Both the position numbers and the translations under genes were made by a program. From an uncultured bacterium (GTDB lineage Bacteria; Actinomycetota; Coriobacteriia; Coriobacteriales; Coriobacteriaceae): DNA of 10,979 bases. Of this stretch, positions 1-5,695 are shown piece after piece. The notes beneath the pieces were generated by a model, which saw nothing but the letters and a program-made list of their open reading frames with translations, was not told the origin of the DNA and made no database searches. Position 1 is the stretch's first letter. Every line of letters starts with the position of its first letter. Location: NCBI GenBank assembly GCA_905215225.1, contig CAJMPM010000031.1, positions 1-10,979 of the forward strand. The letters are read 5' to 3'.

Positions 1-790
1 CTTCGTCATCCTGTGCGCCGCTTCCAACTACCAGCAGTCCGTCCTGCCTATCATCCTCTCGGTGCCGGTCCTGTACTTTGTCGAGAAGTTCTTTAAGAAG
101 GTCATGCCCGACGTGCTGTCCACGGTCTTCACGCCGTTCTGCACCATGATCGTCACCATCCCCATCGCCTTCATCGTCCTTGCCCCGATCGGCAACGAGA
201 TCGGCAGCCTCATCGCCAACGCCCTCTTTGGTCTTGCTGACCTTGGCGGTATCGGTATCCTGATCGTCATGGCCATCCTCGGCGCCTTCTGGCAGCTCTT
301 CGTGGTCTGCGGCATGCACATGCCCGTCATCCTGCTCGCTCAGGTTCAGATCATCGCTGCCGGCTACGATCCCTTCGTCTTCGTTTCCACCAACTGCGCT
401 ATGGCCGCTGTCTGGGGCTGCGCCTTCGGTGCCTTCCTCAAGATGAAGAACCCCGACGAGAAGGGTCTTGCCCTGGGTTACGTCATCTCCGCCATTGCCG
501 GCGGCGTCACCGAGCCCGCGCTCTTCGGTATCCTCATGCGCTTCCGTCGCACCATGCTCGGCATGTTTATCGGCGGTGCCATCGGCGCTGTGTTCTCCGG
601 CCTCATGGGTGTTACCTACTACCTGGCCGGCGGTGCTTCCAACTTCCTGGTCTTTACCAACTACCTGCAGGGTGGCCAGATGAACACCGTCTGGGCTATC
701 GTCGGTATGGCAATCTCCTTTGTCATCGCCGCTGCCGTCGTCTTTGCCACTGGCTTCTCCAAGGAGGAGCTCGCCGAGATGGAGGCCTAA
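1..790 (+). CDS. PTS beta-glucoside-type permease, EIIC domain (5' partial)
   Basis: This is the C-terminal 262 residues of a sugar phosphotransferase permease that moves a sugar across the membrane while it is phosphorylated. The frame is open from base 2, so the gene starts left of the window. The sequence is strongly hydrophobic, with several membrane segments. It carries GVTEPALFG at 503-529, which matches the conserved G-[IV]-TEP motif of the EIIC sugar site in the glucose/beta-glucoside superfamily. The last membrane segment is followed by a short charged tail (SKEELAEMEA) and the stop, so there is no C-terminal EIIA domain as in BglF. An EIIA encoded elsewhere would be needed. Codons are strongly C-ending, which suggests high expression. 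The sugar is not certain. Beta-glucosides are favoured by the family motif and by the phospho-beta-glucosidase at the other end of the window, but sucrose or trehalose permeases of the same superfamily are possible. Confidence 0.88.
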   Translation, partial: FVILCAASNYQQSVLPIILSVPVLYFVEKFFKKVMPDVLSTVFTPFCTMIVTIPIAFIVLAPIGNEIGSLIANALFGLADLGGIGILIVMAILGAFWQLFVVCGMHMPVILLAQVQIIAAGYDPFVFVSTNCAMAAVWGCAFGAFLKMKNPDEKGLALGYVISAIAGGVTEPALFGILMRFRRTMLGMFIGGAIGAVFSGLMGVTYYLAGGASNFLVFTNYLQGGQMNTVWAIVGMAISFVIAAAVVFATGFSKEELAEMEA

Positions 791-831
791 GGCCAAACCA
801 TTCGGACGCATACGACCTTACCTACACGACA

Positions 832-866
832 GGGCCCCGTCAGGCGCAAGCCCGGCGGGGCCCTTC
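832..866 (+). terminator. Rho-independent terminator after the PTS gene
   Basis: An 8-bp perfect GC-only stem (832-839 with 856-863) is followed by TTCTT. It lies about 40 bases after the permease stop and should separate that gene from the hydrolase gene downstream. The U-tract is short, but stem strength and position make the call good. Confidence 0.8.
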
Positions 867-930
867 TTACAAGGTAGACTGATTGGGGGCGCGTGGCGAC
901 TGCTCGCTGGGGCTTGCTAAGCGCCAGGGA

Positions 931-955
931 CTTTCGCGCGGGGTTACCGCGAAAG
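931..955. promoter_or_regulatory. Perfect 8-bp inverted repeat upstream of the DUF4038 gene
   Basis: CTTTCGCG (931-938) and CGCGAAAG (948-955) are separated by 9 bases and lie 45 bases before the start codon at 1001. No T-run follows, so this is unlikely to be a terminator. The position fits an operator or an mRNA leader hairpin for the hydrolase gene. I cannot name the regulator. Confidence 0.4.
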
Positions 956-1000
956 AATCTGCCGGTTCGCAATTCCTTTATCAAACGAAAGGACATGCAG

Positions 1001-2314
1001 ATGAGTTTGGGAAAGCTGACCGTTAACGGTCGTCAGGACGGCTTTTTGTGCGAGGGCAAACCGTTCTTTTGGTTTGCCGATACGTGCTGGAGCGCGTTTA
1101 CGAGCATTGCCGAGGCCGATTGGGACTACTATCTGACCCGTCGCGCCGAGCAGGGCATGAACGTGCTGCAGATCAACACGCTGCCGCAGTGGGATCGCTG
1201 CTGCCCCGATCTGGGCATTTGGCCCTATGCCAGCGAGGACGGCGTGCATTTTGATTGGTCCCGTCCCAACCAGGCGTACTGGGACCGCGCTGCTGCCATG
1301 TGCCGCGCTGCCGTCGAGCACGGCATTCGTCCGGCACTCGTACTTATGTGGTGCAACTACGTGCCCGGTACCTGGGGTGCCAAGATTGCCGAGCGCTGCG
1401 GTGCCGAGGTTATGCCGCGCGAGGAGGTCCGCGCCCACGTTGCCCGCGTCGTCGAGAATCTGGGCGAGTTCGACCCCGTCTATGTGGTGACGGGCGATAC
1501 CGACTTTACCAGCGACGAGGCGATCGCCTATTACGAGGATGCCCTCGACGAAGTCGTCAAGCGCGCGCCCGAGGCGTTGCGCACCATGCATATCAACCGC
1601 GGCAACCGCACCATTCCGCCACAGTACCTGGACCGCCTGGACTTCTACATGTTCCAGCCCGGCCACAACTACGAGGGCCAGCCCGAGGCTTGGCGCCTGC
1701 CGCGGGACTTTACCGCCAACTATCCCAAAAAGCCGATGGTCAACTCCGAGCCCTGTTACGAGCAGATGGGTGCGTCGCGCAACGTGTACTGGCGCTTCAC
1801 CGCGCAGGACTGCCGCGCGAGCGTGTGGTCGTCGATCCTTGCCGGTGCGAGCGCTGGCGTGACCTATGGCGCGCACGGTGTTTGGAACTGGCAGACCAGC
1901 AAGAGCCAGGGCTCGGTGCTGGGCGAGGGCTTCGATATGCCATTCCGCTGGCAGGAGTGTCTGCAGTTTGCGGGCGTTTGGGACTTTGGCGCGATTGAGC
2001 ATGTGCTTGCCGGTCTGGGCGCTACGGCTGGCGATGACGCGCTTGCCGTGGTTCCGGCGCAGGAGCTTCTCGATGACGCGCGCGAGGCCATTCGTGTGGC
2101 GCGCGTTGGCGATCGTGTCGTCACGTACCTGCCGCGCACCACGGCGCTCAAGTTTAAGCTCGACGGCGCGCGCGGCTGGACGGCGACGGTCCTCGACATG
2201 GAGGACAAGCGCATCGCCAAGCTGCCCGTCCGCGACAACGGTGACGGCACCGTGCGCGTGGCTCAGCATCCCTTTGAGCACGACGCGCTGGTGATTCTGG
2301 CCCCCGGGCGCTAA
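1001..2314 (+). CDS. DUF4038 / GH140-type (apiosidase-like) glycoside hydrolase
   Basis: This 437-residue cytoplasmic enzyme matches the DUF4038 (apiosidase-like, GH140) TIM-barrel family. The N-terminus reads from beta strands into FFWFADTCWSAF (residues 22-33), typical of the family opening. The two expected catalytic acids are visible: Asp166 in VVTGDTDF, equivalent to the family's GGD, and Glu250 in KPMVNSEPCYEQ, equivalent to the family's KPxxxxEPxYE. HGVWNW (292-297) lies at the end of the barrel. The last 90 or so residues look like the small beta-sandwich that usually follows. I chose ATG 1001 because AAAGGA (988-993) lies 7 bases upstream. ATG 995 is too close to that site, and the GTG at 893 lacks a binding site and would add non-conserved residues across the palindrome at 931-955. 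There is no signal peptide, so the substrate must be imported. Known GH140 members release apiose from plant rhamnogalacturonan II, but specificity here is open. Confidence 0.82.
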   Translation: MSLGKLTVNGRQDGFLCEGKPFFWFADTCWSAFTSIAEADWDYYLTRRAEQGMNVLQINTLPQWDRCCPDLGIWPYASEDGVHFDWSRPNQAYWDRAAAMCRAAVEHGIRPALVLMWCNYVPGTWGAKIAERCGAEVMPREEVRAHVARVVENLGEFDPVYVVTGDTDFTSDEAIAYYEDALDEVVKRAPEALRTMHINRGNRTIPPQYLDRLDFYMFQPGHNYEGQPEAWRLPRDFTANYPKKPMVNSEPCYEQMGASRNVYWRFTAQDCRASVWSSILAGASAGVTYGAHGVWNWQTSKSQGSVLGEGFDMPFRWQECLQFAGVWDFGAIEHVLAGLGATAGDDALAVVPAQELLDDAREAIRVARVGDRVVTYLPRTTALKFKLDGARGWTATVLDMEDKRIAKLPVRDNGDGTVRVAQHPFEHDALVILAPGR

Positions 2315-2350
2315 CGGCTCTACTCCAACATTTACAACCCAGTCCCTTTC

Positions 2351-2422
2351 ATGAGGTTGCGACGGAATGGTTCCTGCATGACGGCTTTAAGCTGCCAAGG
2401 GGAGCCATTCCGTCGCACTCAT
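2351..2422. repeat. Long intergenic hairpin (72 bases)
   Basis: The core is a perfect 12-bp stem: GCGACGGAATGG (2359-2370) pairs with CCATTCCGTCGC (2405-2416). It continues inward through TTCC/GGAG (one G-U pair). Outward it continues through T2358-A2417, a two-base bulge and ATGAG/CTCAT (2351-2355 with 2418-2422). It begins 36 bases after the hydrolase stop. No T-run follows on either strand, so it is more like a REP-type or structured intergenic element than a simple terminator. Its right arm overlaps the GGGGACGT repeat that follows. Confidence 0.7.
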
Positions 2423-2444
2423 TGGGGACGTACTTAAATGAGTG
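2416..2444 (+). repeat. GGGGACGT repeat, copy 1
   Basis: The core TCATTGGGGACGT-A-CTTAAATGA differs at one base (A for T) from a copy at 4703-4731. The ends are complementary: CACTCATT (2416-2423) with AATGAGTG (2437-2444), giving an 8-bp stem around GGGGACGTACTTA. This looks like a REP-like dispersed palindromic element. Confidence 0.75.
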
Positions 2445-2445
2445 G

Positions 2446-2463
2446 TCAATGGGGACGTTCTTT
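2446..2463 (+). repeat. GGGGACGT repeat, partial third copy
   Basis: TCAATGGGGACGTTCTTT repeats the left part and core of the neighbouring element but lacks the AATGA right arm. It lies 1 base after copy 1, so the two form a damaged tandem pair. Confidence 0.55.
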
Positions 2464-2474
2464 GGGAGGGCAGT

Positions 2475-2552
2475 TTGCGTGGACGTTATGTGACCCACGG
2501 TGAGACCTACGTCGGCGATATGTTGCTTCGTCTGACTAAAGTAGAGGCGTAA
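2475..2552 (+). CDS. Possible short reading frame or gene remnant
   Basis: A TTG at 2475 is preceded at 4 bases by GGAGGG (2465-2470) and opens a 25-residue frame that ends at TAA 2550-2552 and includes RYVTHGETYVGDMLLRLTKV. The frame stays open upstream to GTG 2442, inside the repeat. The residue mix looks more protein-like than random GC-rich sequence, so this may be a small protein or the 3' remnant of a lost gene. I do not recognise it, and chance is a real possibility. Confidence 0.2.
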   Translation: MRGRYVTHGETYVGDMLLRLTKVEA

Positions 2553-2565
2553 TAATAGAGATAAT
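2532..2565 (+). promoter_or_regulatory. AT-rich candidate promoter region for the ROK gene
   Basis: In a GC-rich setting, bases 2550-2565 (TAATAATAG then GATAAT at 2560-2565) form the best -10-like segment before the ROK gene. A partial -35-like CTGACT is at 2532-2537, but the spacing to GATAAT (22 bases) is too long and to TAATAG (15 bases) is short. The assignment is weak. Confidence 0.25.
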
Positions 2566-2589
2566 CGGCTCCGGGCGCGATTTGCTGCA

Positions 2590-2622
2590 CGACCATCATA
2601 AGGGCAGCCCCTGTGGTGGTCG
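2590..2622 (+). promoter_or_regulatory. Hairpin in the leader of the ROK gene
   Basis: CGACCATCA (2590-2598) pairs with TGGTGGTCG (2614-2622) with one G-U pair. Inside it, GGG (2602-2604) pairs with CCC (2608-2610) around CAG. It ends about 40 bases before the ATG at 2664 and no T-run follows, so it is a possible leader structure or operator rather than a terminator. Confidence 0.35.
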
Positions 2623-2663
2623 CGGCGATGCGCGTTCGGGGCTATGGCACGCGAGTGGCGAAT

Positions 2664-3575
2664 ATGCAGGAGTTCTTTGGAATCGATGTGGGCGGTACGG
2701 CCGTTAAATGGGCTGTGCTGGGCGAGGATTTTTCCATCCGCGAGCGCGGGAGCCTGCCGACGGGCTTTACCACGGCTGAGGAGACCGTTTCGGCGTTGAT
2801 CGGGCTCGTCGAGCCGTACCGCGAGCGCGTGAACGCCGTAGGCGTGAGCGCACCCGGCGGTATTTACGAGGGAGATGTCACGGGAACGATCCATCGCGGC
2901 GGTGCGCTCACGTTTATGGACGGCTGCCCACTGGGAAAGCTCATGCGCGAGGCGCTGGGGGTGCCGGTTGCCGTCAATAACGACGGTAAGTGCTGTGCAC
3001 TCGGTGAGTATGCGGCTGGCGCCCTGCGCGGGACGCGTTTTGGCGAGGTACTCGCTATTGGCACGGGCATCGGCGGCGGTATCGTCATCGACGGCAAGGT
3101 CCTGCGCGGCGCGCACTGCTTTGCAGGCGAGTTCAGCTTCTTGCGCAACGATGTCACGACTGCCGCGAGCATGGAAAACTCCTTTGCGGGCTCGGGCGGT
3201 TGGCGCGCGCTCCGCGATGCCGCCGTTGCCGAGAAGGGCCTGCCTGCGGATTCTCCGGTGGACGGCCGCCGCGTCTTTGAGTGGATCGCGGATGGCGACA
3301 TAGCGGCGCAGCGCGCGCTCGACCGCTACGCTCGCGCATTTGACGGACAGCTCATCAACCTGCAGGCCGTGCTCGACCCCGAGGTCTTTGTGATCGCAGG
3401 CGGCATCTCGTGCCATCCCGAGCTCGTCGATGCCCTGCGTGCGCAGATGCCGCTGGCCCTCGCGAGTTACGAAGGGACCCTTGCTGGCATTCCTGTGCCG
3501 CAGATAAAGGTGGCCGAGCTCGGCAACGACGCCAACCTTTACGGTACTGTCCAGGAGGCCATGCGCCTGGTGTAG
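2664..3575 (+). CDS. ROK-family sugar kinase, zinc motif absent
   Basis: This 303-residue protein belongs to the ROK family, whose kinases transfer phosphate from ATP to a sugar in the cytoplasm. Visible motifs are the N-terminal phosphate loop GIDVGGTAVKWAVLG (residues 6-20), NND at 105-107 with Asp107 as the probable catalytic base, the glycine-rich GTGIGGGIVIDG (133-144), GEFSF at 155-159, and VIAGGIS near residue 243. The usual ROK zinc site (CxCGxxGCxE) is missing. The segment after GEFSF runs RNDVTTAASMEN with no cysteines, and the usual ExGH is replaced by EFSF. The ROK subfamily containing beta-glucoside kinases is a plausible home, but the substrate is not fixed. It has no DNA-binding N-terminus, so it is a kinase rather than a NagC-type repressor. 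I chose ATG 2664 because it places the phosphate loop at the usual distance from the start. The upstream GAGTGG is a weak binding site, and ATG 2628 or GTG 2655 are alternatives. Confidence 0.85.
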   Translation: MQEFFGIDVGGTAVKWAVLGEDFSIRERGSLPTGFTTAEETVSALIGLVEPYRERVNAVGVSAPGGIYEGDVTGTIHRGGALTFMDGCPLGKLMREALGVPVAVNNDGKCCALGEYAAGALRGTRFGEVLAIGTGIGGGIVIDGKVLRGAHCFAGEFSFLRNDVTTAASMENSFAGSGGWRALRDAAVAEKGLPADSPVDGRRVFEWIADGDIAAQRALDRYARAFDGQLINLQAVLDPEVFVIAGGISCHPELVDALRAQMPLALASYEGTLAGIPVPQIKVAELGNDANLYGTVQEAMRLV

Positions 3576-3627
3576 CGCGAGCCAAACGAGGCTGTCGAAA
3601 AAGATAAAGGCCGGGCGCAGCGCGCTT

Positions 3628-3648
3628 CGGGTATCCCGTACCCGTTTT
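3628..3648 (+). terminator. Rho-independent terminator after the ROK gene
   Basis: CGGGTA (3628-3633) pairs with TACCCG (3639-3644) around a 5-base loop and is followed by TTTT. It lies about 50 bases after the ROK stop. A flanking CGGGCG (3612-3617) and CGCCCG (3653-3658) could form a larger outer stem. It separates ROK transcription from pyrE. Confidence 0.65.
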
Positions 3649-3818
3649 AATCCGCCCGTATTCTTGATTAGGGGGTTTGCCATTTCAACCCCATTGTTCG
3701 GAAAACCATCGTCTCCGGCAAAGCTCTTACAGAATGCCGTGGCCTCAAAGCTCACCCGCATCGACGCTTCGCCTGCGCTAAACTGGAAGGCACGTACGCG
3801 ATTACGAGAGGAGCCCGC
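3649..3818. other. Upstream region of pyrE with a small palindrome
   Basis: These 170 bases should hold the pyrE promoter. GGGGTT (3672-3677) and AACCCC (3687-3692) form a 6-bp inverted repeat with a 9-base spacer. TAAACT (3779-3784) is a reasonable -10-like hexamer, but there is no convincing -35. The ribosome binding site GAGAGGAG (3805-3812) is strong. The minus strand also stays open across this stretch, as noted in the findings. Confidence 0.35.
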
Positions 3819-4502
3819 ATGGAGGCTTACAAGCAAGAGTTCATCAAGTTTATGGTTGAGTCCGACGTCCTTAAGTTCGGCAGCTTTACGCTCAAGAGCG
3901 GCCGTCAGTCTCCGTTCTTTATGAACGCTGGCGCTTACGTGACGGGCTATCAGCTCAAGAAGCTGGGCGAGTATTACGCCCAAGCCATCCACGATAACTT
4001 TGGCGACGACTTTGATGTGCTGTTTGGACCGGCCTACAAGGGTATTCCGCTGGCCGTCGTGACCGCAATTGCCTACCACGAGCTGTACGGCAAGGAGGTC
4101 AAGTACTGCTGCGACCGCAAGGAGGCCAAGGACCACGGTGCCGACAAGGGCAACCTGCTGGGCTATGAGCCTCAAGACGGCGACCGCGTGGTCATGGTCG
4201 AGGACGTCACCACCAGCGGCAAGTCCATCGACGAGACCTATCCTAAGGTCAAGGCTGCTGCCGACGTCGAAATCAAGGGCCTGATCGTGTCCCTCAACCG
4301 CATGGAGGTCGGCAAGGGCGGCGTGACTACCGCGCAGAAGGAGATCGAGGCCAAGTACGGCTTCCCTGTCGCGAGCATCGTTTCCATGGCCGAGGTCGTC
4401 GAGACCCTCTACAACCACGAGATCGACGGCAAGGTCGTCATCGATGACGAGCTCAAGGCCGCCATCGACGCTTACTACGAGCAGTATGGGGCTCGGGAGT
4501 AG
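3819..4502 (+). CDS. pyrE: Orotate phosphoribosyltransferase
   Basis: PyrE joins orotate to PRPP to make orotidine monophosphate in de novo pyrimidine synthesis, in the cytoplasm. The 227-residue protein is close to the usual length of bacterial PyrE. Visible features are the N-terminal LKFGSFTLKSGRQSPFFMN (18-36), which binds orotate; FGPAYKGIP (69-77); the mobile catalytic loop DRKEAKDHG (99-107) with its lysines; and the PRPP-binding motif VVMVEDVTTSGKS (124-136) with the paired acidic residues. ATG 3819 lies 6 bases after GAGAGGAG and gives the expected N-terminus. The gene stands alone between the ROK terminator and two strong hairpins, away from other pyr genes. This suggests its own promoter and a housekeeping role unrelated to the surrounding sugar genes. 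Confidence 0.96.
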   Translation: MEAYKQEFIKFMVESDVLKFGSFTLKSGRQSPFFMNAGAYVTGYQLKKLGEYYAQAIHDNFGDDFDVLFGPAYKGIPLAVVTAIAYHELYGKEVKYCCDRKEAKDHGADKGNLLGYEPQDGDRVVMVEDVTTSGKSIDETYPKVKAAADVEIKGLIVSLNRMEVGKGGVTTAQKEIEAKYGFPVASIVSMAEVVETLYNHEIDGKVVIDDELKAAIDAYYEQYGARE

Positions 4503-4505
4503 GTA

Positions 4506-4533
4506 GTTACGCGGGTTTACCAACCCGCGTAAC
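4506..4533. terminator. Perfect 12-bp hairpin right after pyrE, no T-run
   Basis: GTTACGCGGGTT (4506-4517) and AACCCGCGTAAC (4522-4533) pair perfectly around a 4-base loop and start 3 bases after the pyrE stop. No T-run follows, so it may stabilise the mRNA 3' end or act as a weak terminator together with the stronger hairpin at 4576. Confidence 0.55.
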
Positions 4534-4575
4534 GGCTCGACGCTGCGCGCCGCCCAGGGCGACAATTTGTCATTC

Positions 4576-4617
4576 AAAAGGCAAGGCATGACCAGAAGGT
4601 CTATGCCTTGCCTTTTT
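4576..4617 (+). terminator. Strong Rho-independent terminator after pyrE
   Basis: A perfect 14-bp stem (4576-4589 with 4603-4616) is continued by GACC/GGTC (4590-4593 with 4598-4601), with one bulged T and a 4-base AGAA loop. The 3' arm ends in TTTTT. The A-run on the 5' side means it could also stop minus-strand transcription coming from the regulator gene at 4777-5631. Confidence 0.88.
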
Positions 4618-4702
4618 CATGCCAACTTGTTCGCCCCGGACGTCGCCCGCTGTCCGTTCTCTGCCTGCGGCGTTGCCTTGCTCCGGATGCGGTAGTCGTT
4701 GG

Positions 4703-4731
4703 TAGTCATTGGGGACGTTCTTAAATGACTA
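4703..4731 (+). repeat. GGGGACGT repeat, copy 2
   Basis: The core TCATTGGGGACGTTCTTAAATGA matches copy 1 (2416-2444) except for one base. Here the arms are TAGTCATT (4703-4710) and AATGACTA (4724-4731), a perfect 8-bp stem. The outer three base pairs differ from those of copy 1 but remain paired. It lies between the 3' ends of pyrE and the minus-strand regulator, a usual place for REP-like elements. Confidence 0.78.
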
Positions 4732-4740
4732 GTCGTGAAT

Positions 4741-4772
4741 GAGCATGGATAAGCGTCCAAAAATCCATGCTC
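4741..4772 (-). terminator. Hairpin just after the RpiR-type regulator
   Basis: GAGCATGGAT (4741-4750) and ATCCATGCTC (4763-4772) pair perfectly around a 12-base loop, 4 bases beyond the regulator stop on the minus strand. There is no T-run on the minus-strand side. It is probably a terminator or 3'-end structure for the regulator transcript, with a mechanism I cannot settle from sequence. Confidence 0.55.
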
Positions 4773-4776
4773 GTCG

Positions 4777-5631
4777 CTACTTGAGCCCGGGCAGGCGGGT
4801 GTAGGGGAACGAGCGCTCCAGGAATTCGGAGCAGTGGGCGTAGTCTTTGGCGAAGTAGCTGCTGTAGAGCGAATCGAGCACGTATTGCACGGCGATATGG
4901 CTGGCGAACTGCGTGATGCGATGCGTCATGCTCTCGTGGTCACTCACCGTAAGGTAGGCGGCAAAGCCAGGGTGAATGCGCGCGCAATAAGGCGGGCCGA
5001 TGACGATGACCGGGACATGTCGACTGCTGAGGAGCGGCAAGATGTCCTTGAGATTGGGGGCAAGGCCGCTGTAGGAGATGACGATTGCCGCATGGTCGGG
5101 GCCCGAGGCGAGCGCCGTTCGCACCTGGGCCTCGACACCGTCGTGGCACGTCGCGCTTTTACCGGCGGAGAGCAGGCGGTCGCGGAACATTCCCGCTGGA
5201 TAGAGGTTGTGCGAGCCCGTGTAGATGTCGACCTGTCGGGCGTTCGCGATGAGCTTGGCGGCGTGGTCGAGCTGCGTGGGGTCGAGCAGCTCCTGCGTTT
5301 CGGCCAGCGTGGTCTGGTAGAGTCCCTCCATGCGCTCCATAACCTGCGCAGGTGTGGACGTAGCATCGAAGGGAAAGTTGATGTCCACGTCGCGCCGATT
5401 GCCCGCCTCGGTTGCTAGGCGAATATGCTCGACCTTTAGGCCCTTGAAGCCCTCGAGGCCGAGCTTTTTGCAAAAACGGTGCACGCTCGCGACCGAAACG
5501 TTGGTGCGCGCGGCAAATTCCTTAATCGAAAGCCCGCGGATGTCCTTACCGATGGCAAGGGCTGCAATGCCAAGCTGTTGCTCGGTGGGGGTGAGGCCCT
5601 GCGCCTCGGTGATCTTGCGTTTGATATCCAT
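4777..5631 (-). CDS. MurR/RpiR-family transcriptional regulator with SIS domain
   Basis: This 284-residue protein has the two-part architecture of the MurR/RpiR family. A winged helix-turn-helix lies at the N-terminus, with ISKEF-like LSIKEFAARTNVSVASVHRF at residues 34-53, and a SIS sugar-phosphate-binding domain spans about 120-255, including DIYTGSHN (135-142) and IVISYSG (183-189). Such proteins bind DNA and respond to a phosphorylated sugar. The start at 5631 is supported by GGGAG 5 bases upstream. The frame remains open far upstream, but that part runs antisense to no gene and in the wrong frame of the hydrolase, so I do not extend it. It lies 43 bases downstream of the hydrolase stop on the same strand, so the two may be co-transcribed across the repeat in between. 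The likely ligand is a sugar phosphate made by the local PTS or ROK kinase, which is inference. Confidence 0.9.
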   Translation of the reverse strand: MDIKRKITEAQGLTPTEQQLGIAALAIGKDIRGLSIKEFAARTNVSVASVHRFCKKLGLEGFKGLKVEHIRLATEAGNRRDVDINFPFDATSTPAQVMERMEGLYQTTLAETQELLDPTQLDHAAKLIANARQVDIYTGSHNLYPAGMFRDRLLSAGKSATCHDGVEAQVRTALASGPDHAAIVISYSGLAPNLKDILPLLSSRHVPVIVIGPPYCARIHPGFAAYLTVSDHESMTHRITQFASHIAVQYVLDSLYSSYFAKDYAHCSEFLERSFPYTRLPGLK

Positions 5632-5650
5632 GCGAACTCCCACACTCGCC

Positions 5651-5695
5651 AAACCTGCCAAAAAAGGGACAGGTTTATTTTGGCAGGTTTTGTCT
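5651..5695 (-). repeat. AACCTGCC repeat, copy A (full palindrome), between hydrolase and regulator
   Basis: On the plus strand AAACCTGCCAAAA (5651-5663) pairs perfectly with TTTTGGCAGGTTT (5678-5690), a 13-bp stem. The loop holds a third CAGGTTT (5670-5676) that can pair with 5651-5657 instead, so two folds are mutually exclusive. Read on the minus strand, 5695 to 5658 matches 9364-9400 on the plus strand, with one substitution and one T-run length change. The repeat supplies the last codons and stop of the hydrolase frame and ends about 10 bases before the regulator's ribosome binding site, so it could act as an attenuator or intercistronic hairpin. Confidence 0.85.

Noticed and set aside
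893..1000. Longer DUF4038 protein starting at GTG 893
   Set aside because: There is no ribosome binding site at 893, the added residues are not family-like, and the region holds a palindrome. ATG 1001 has AAAGGA 7 bases upstream.
944..2281. Minus-strand open frame of 445 codons opposite the DUF4038 gene
   Set aside because: The plus strand holds conserved catalytic motifs and a good ribosome binding site. The antisense frame has neither.
2590..2622. Hairpin before ROK as a Rho-independent terminator
   Set aside because: No T-run follows on either strand and it lies directly ahead of the gene it would silence.
2349..4589. Minus-strand open frame of 746 codons across ROK and pyrE
   Set aside because: It is antisense to two well-recognised genes and arises from their GC-rich codon pattern. 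Its text matches no family and spans terminators and repeats.
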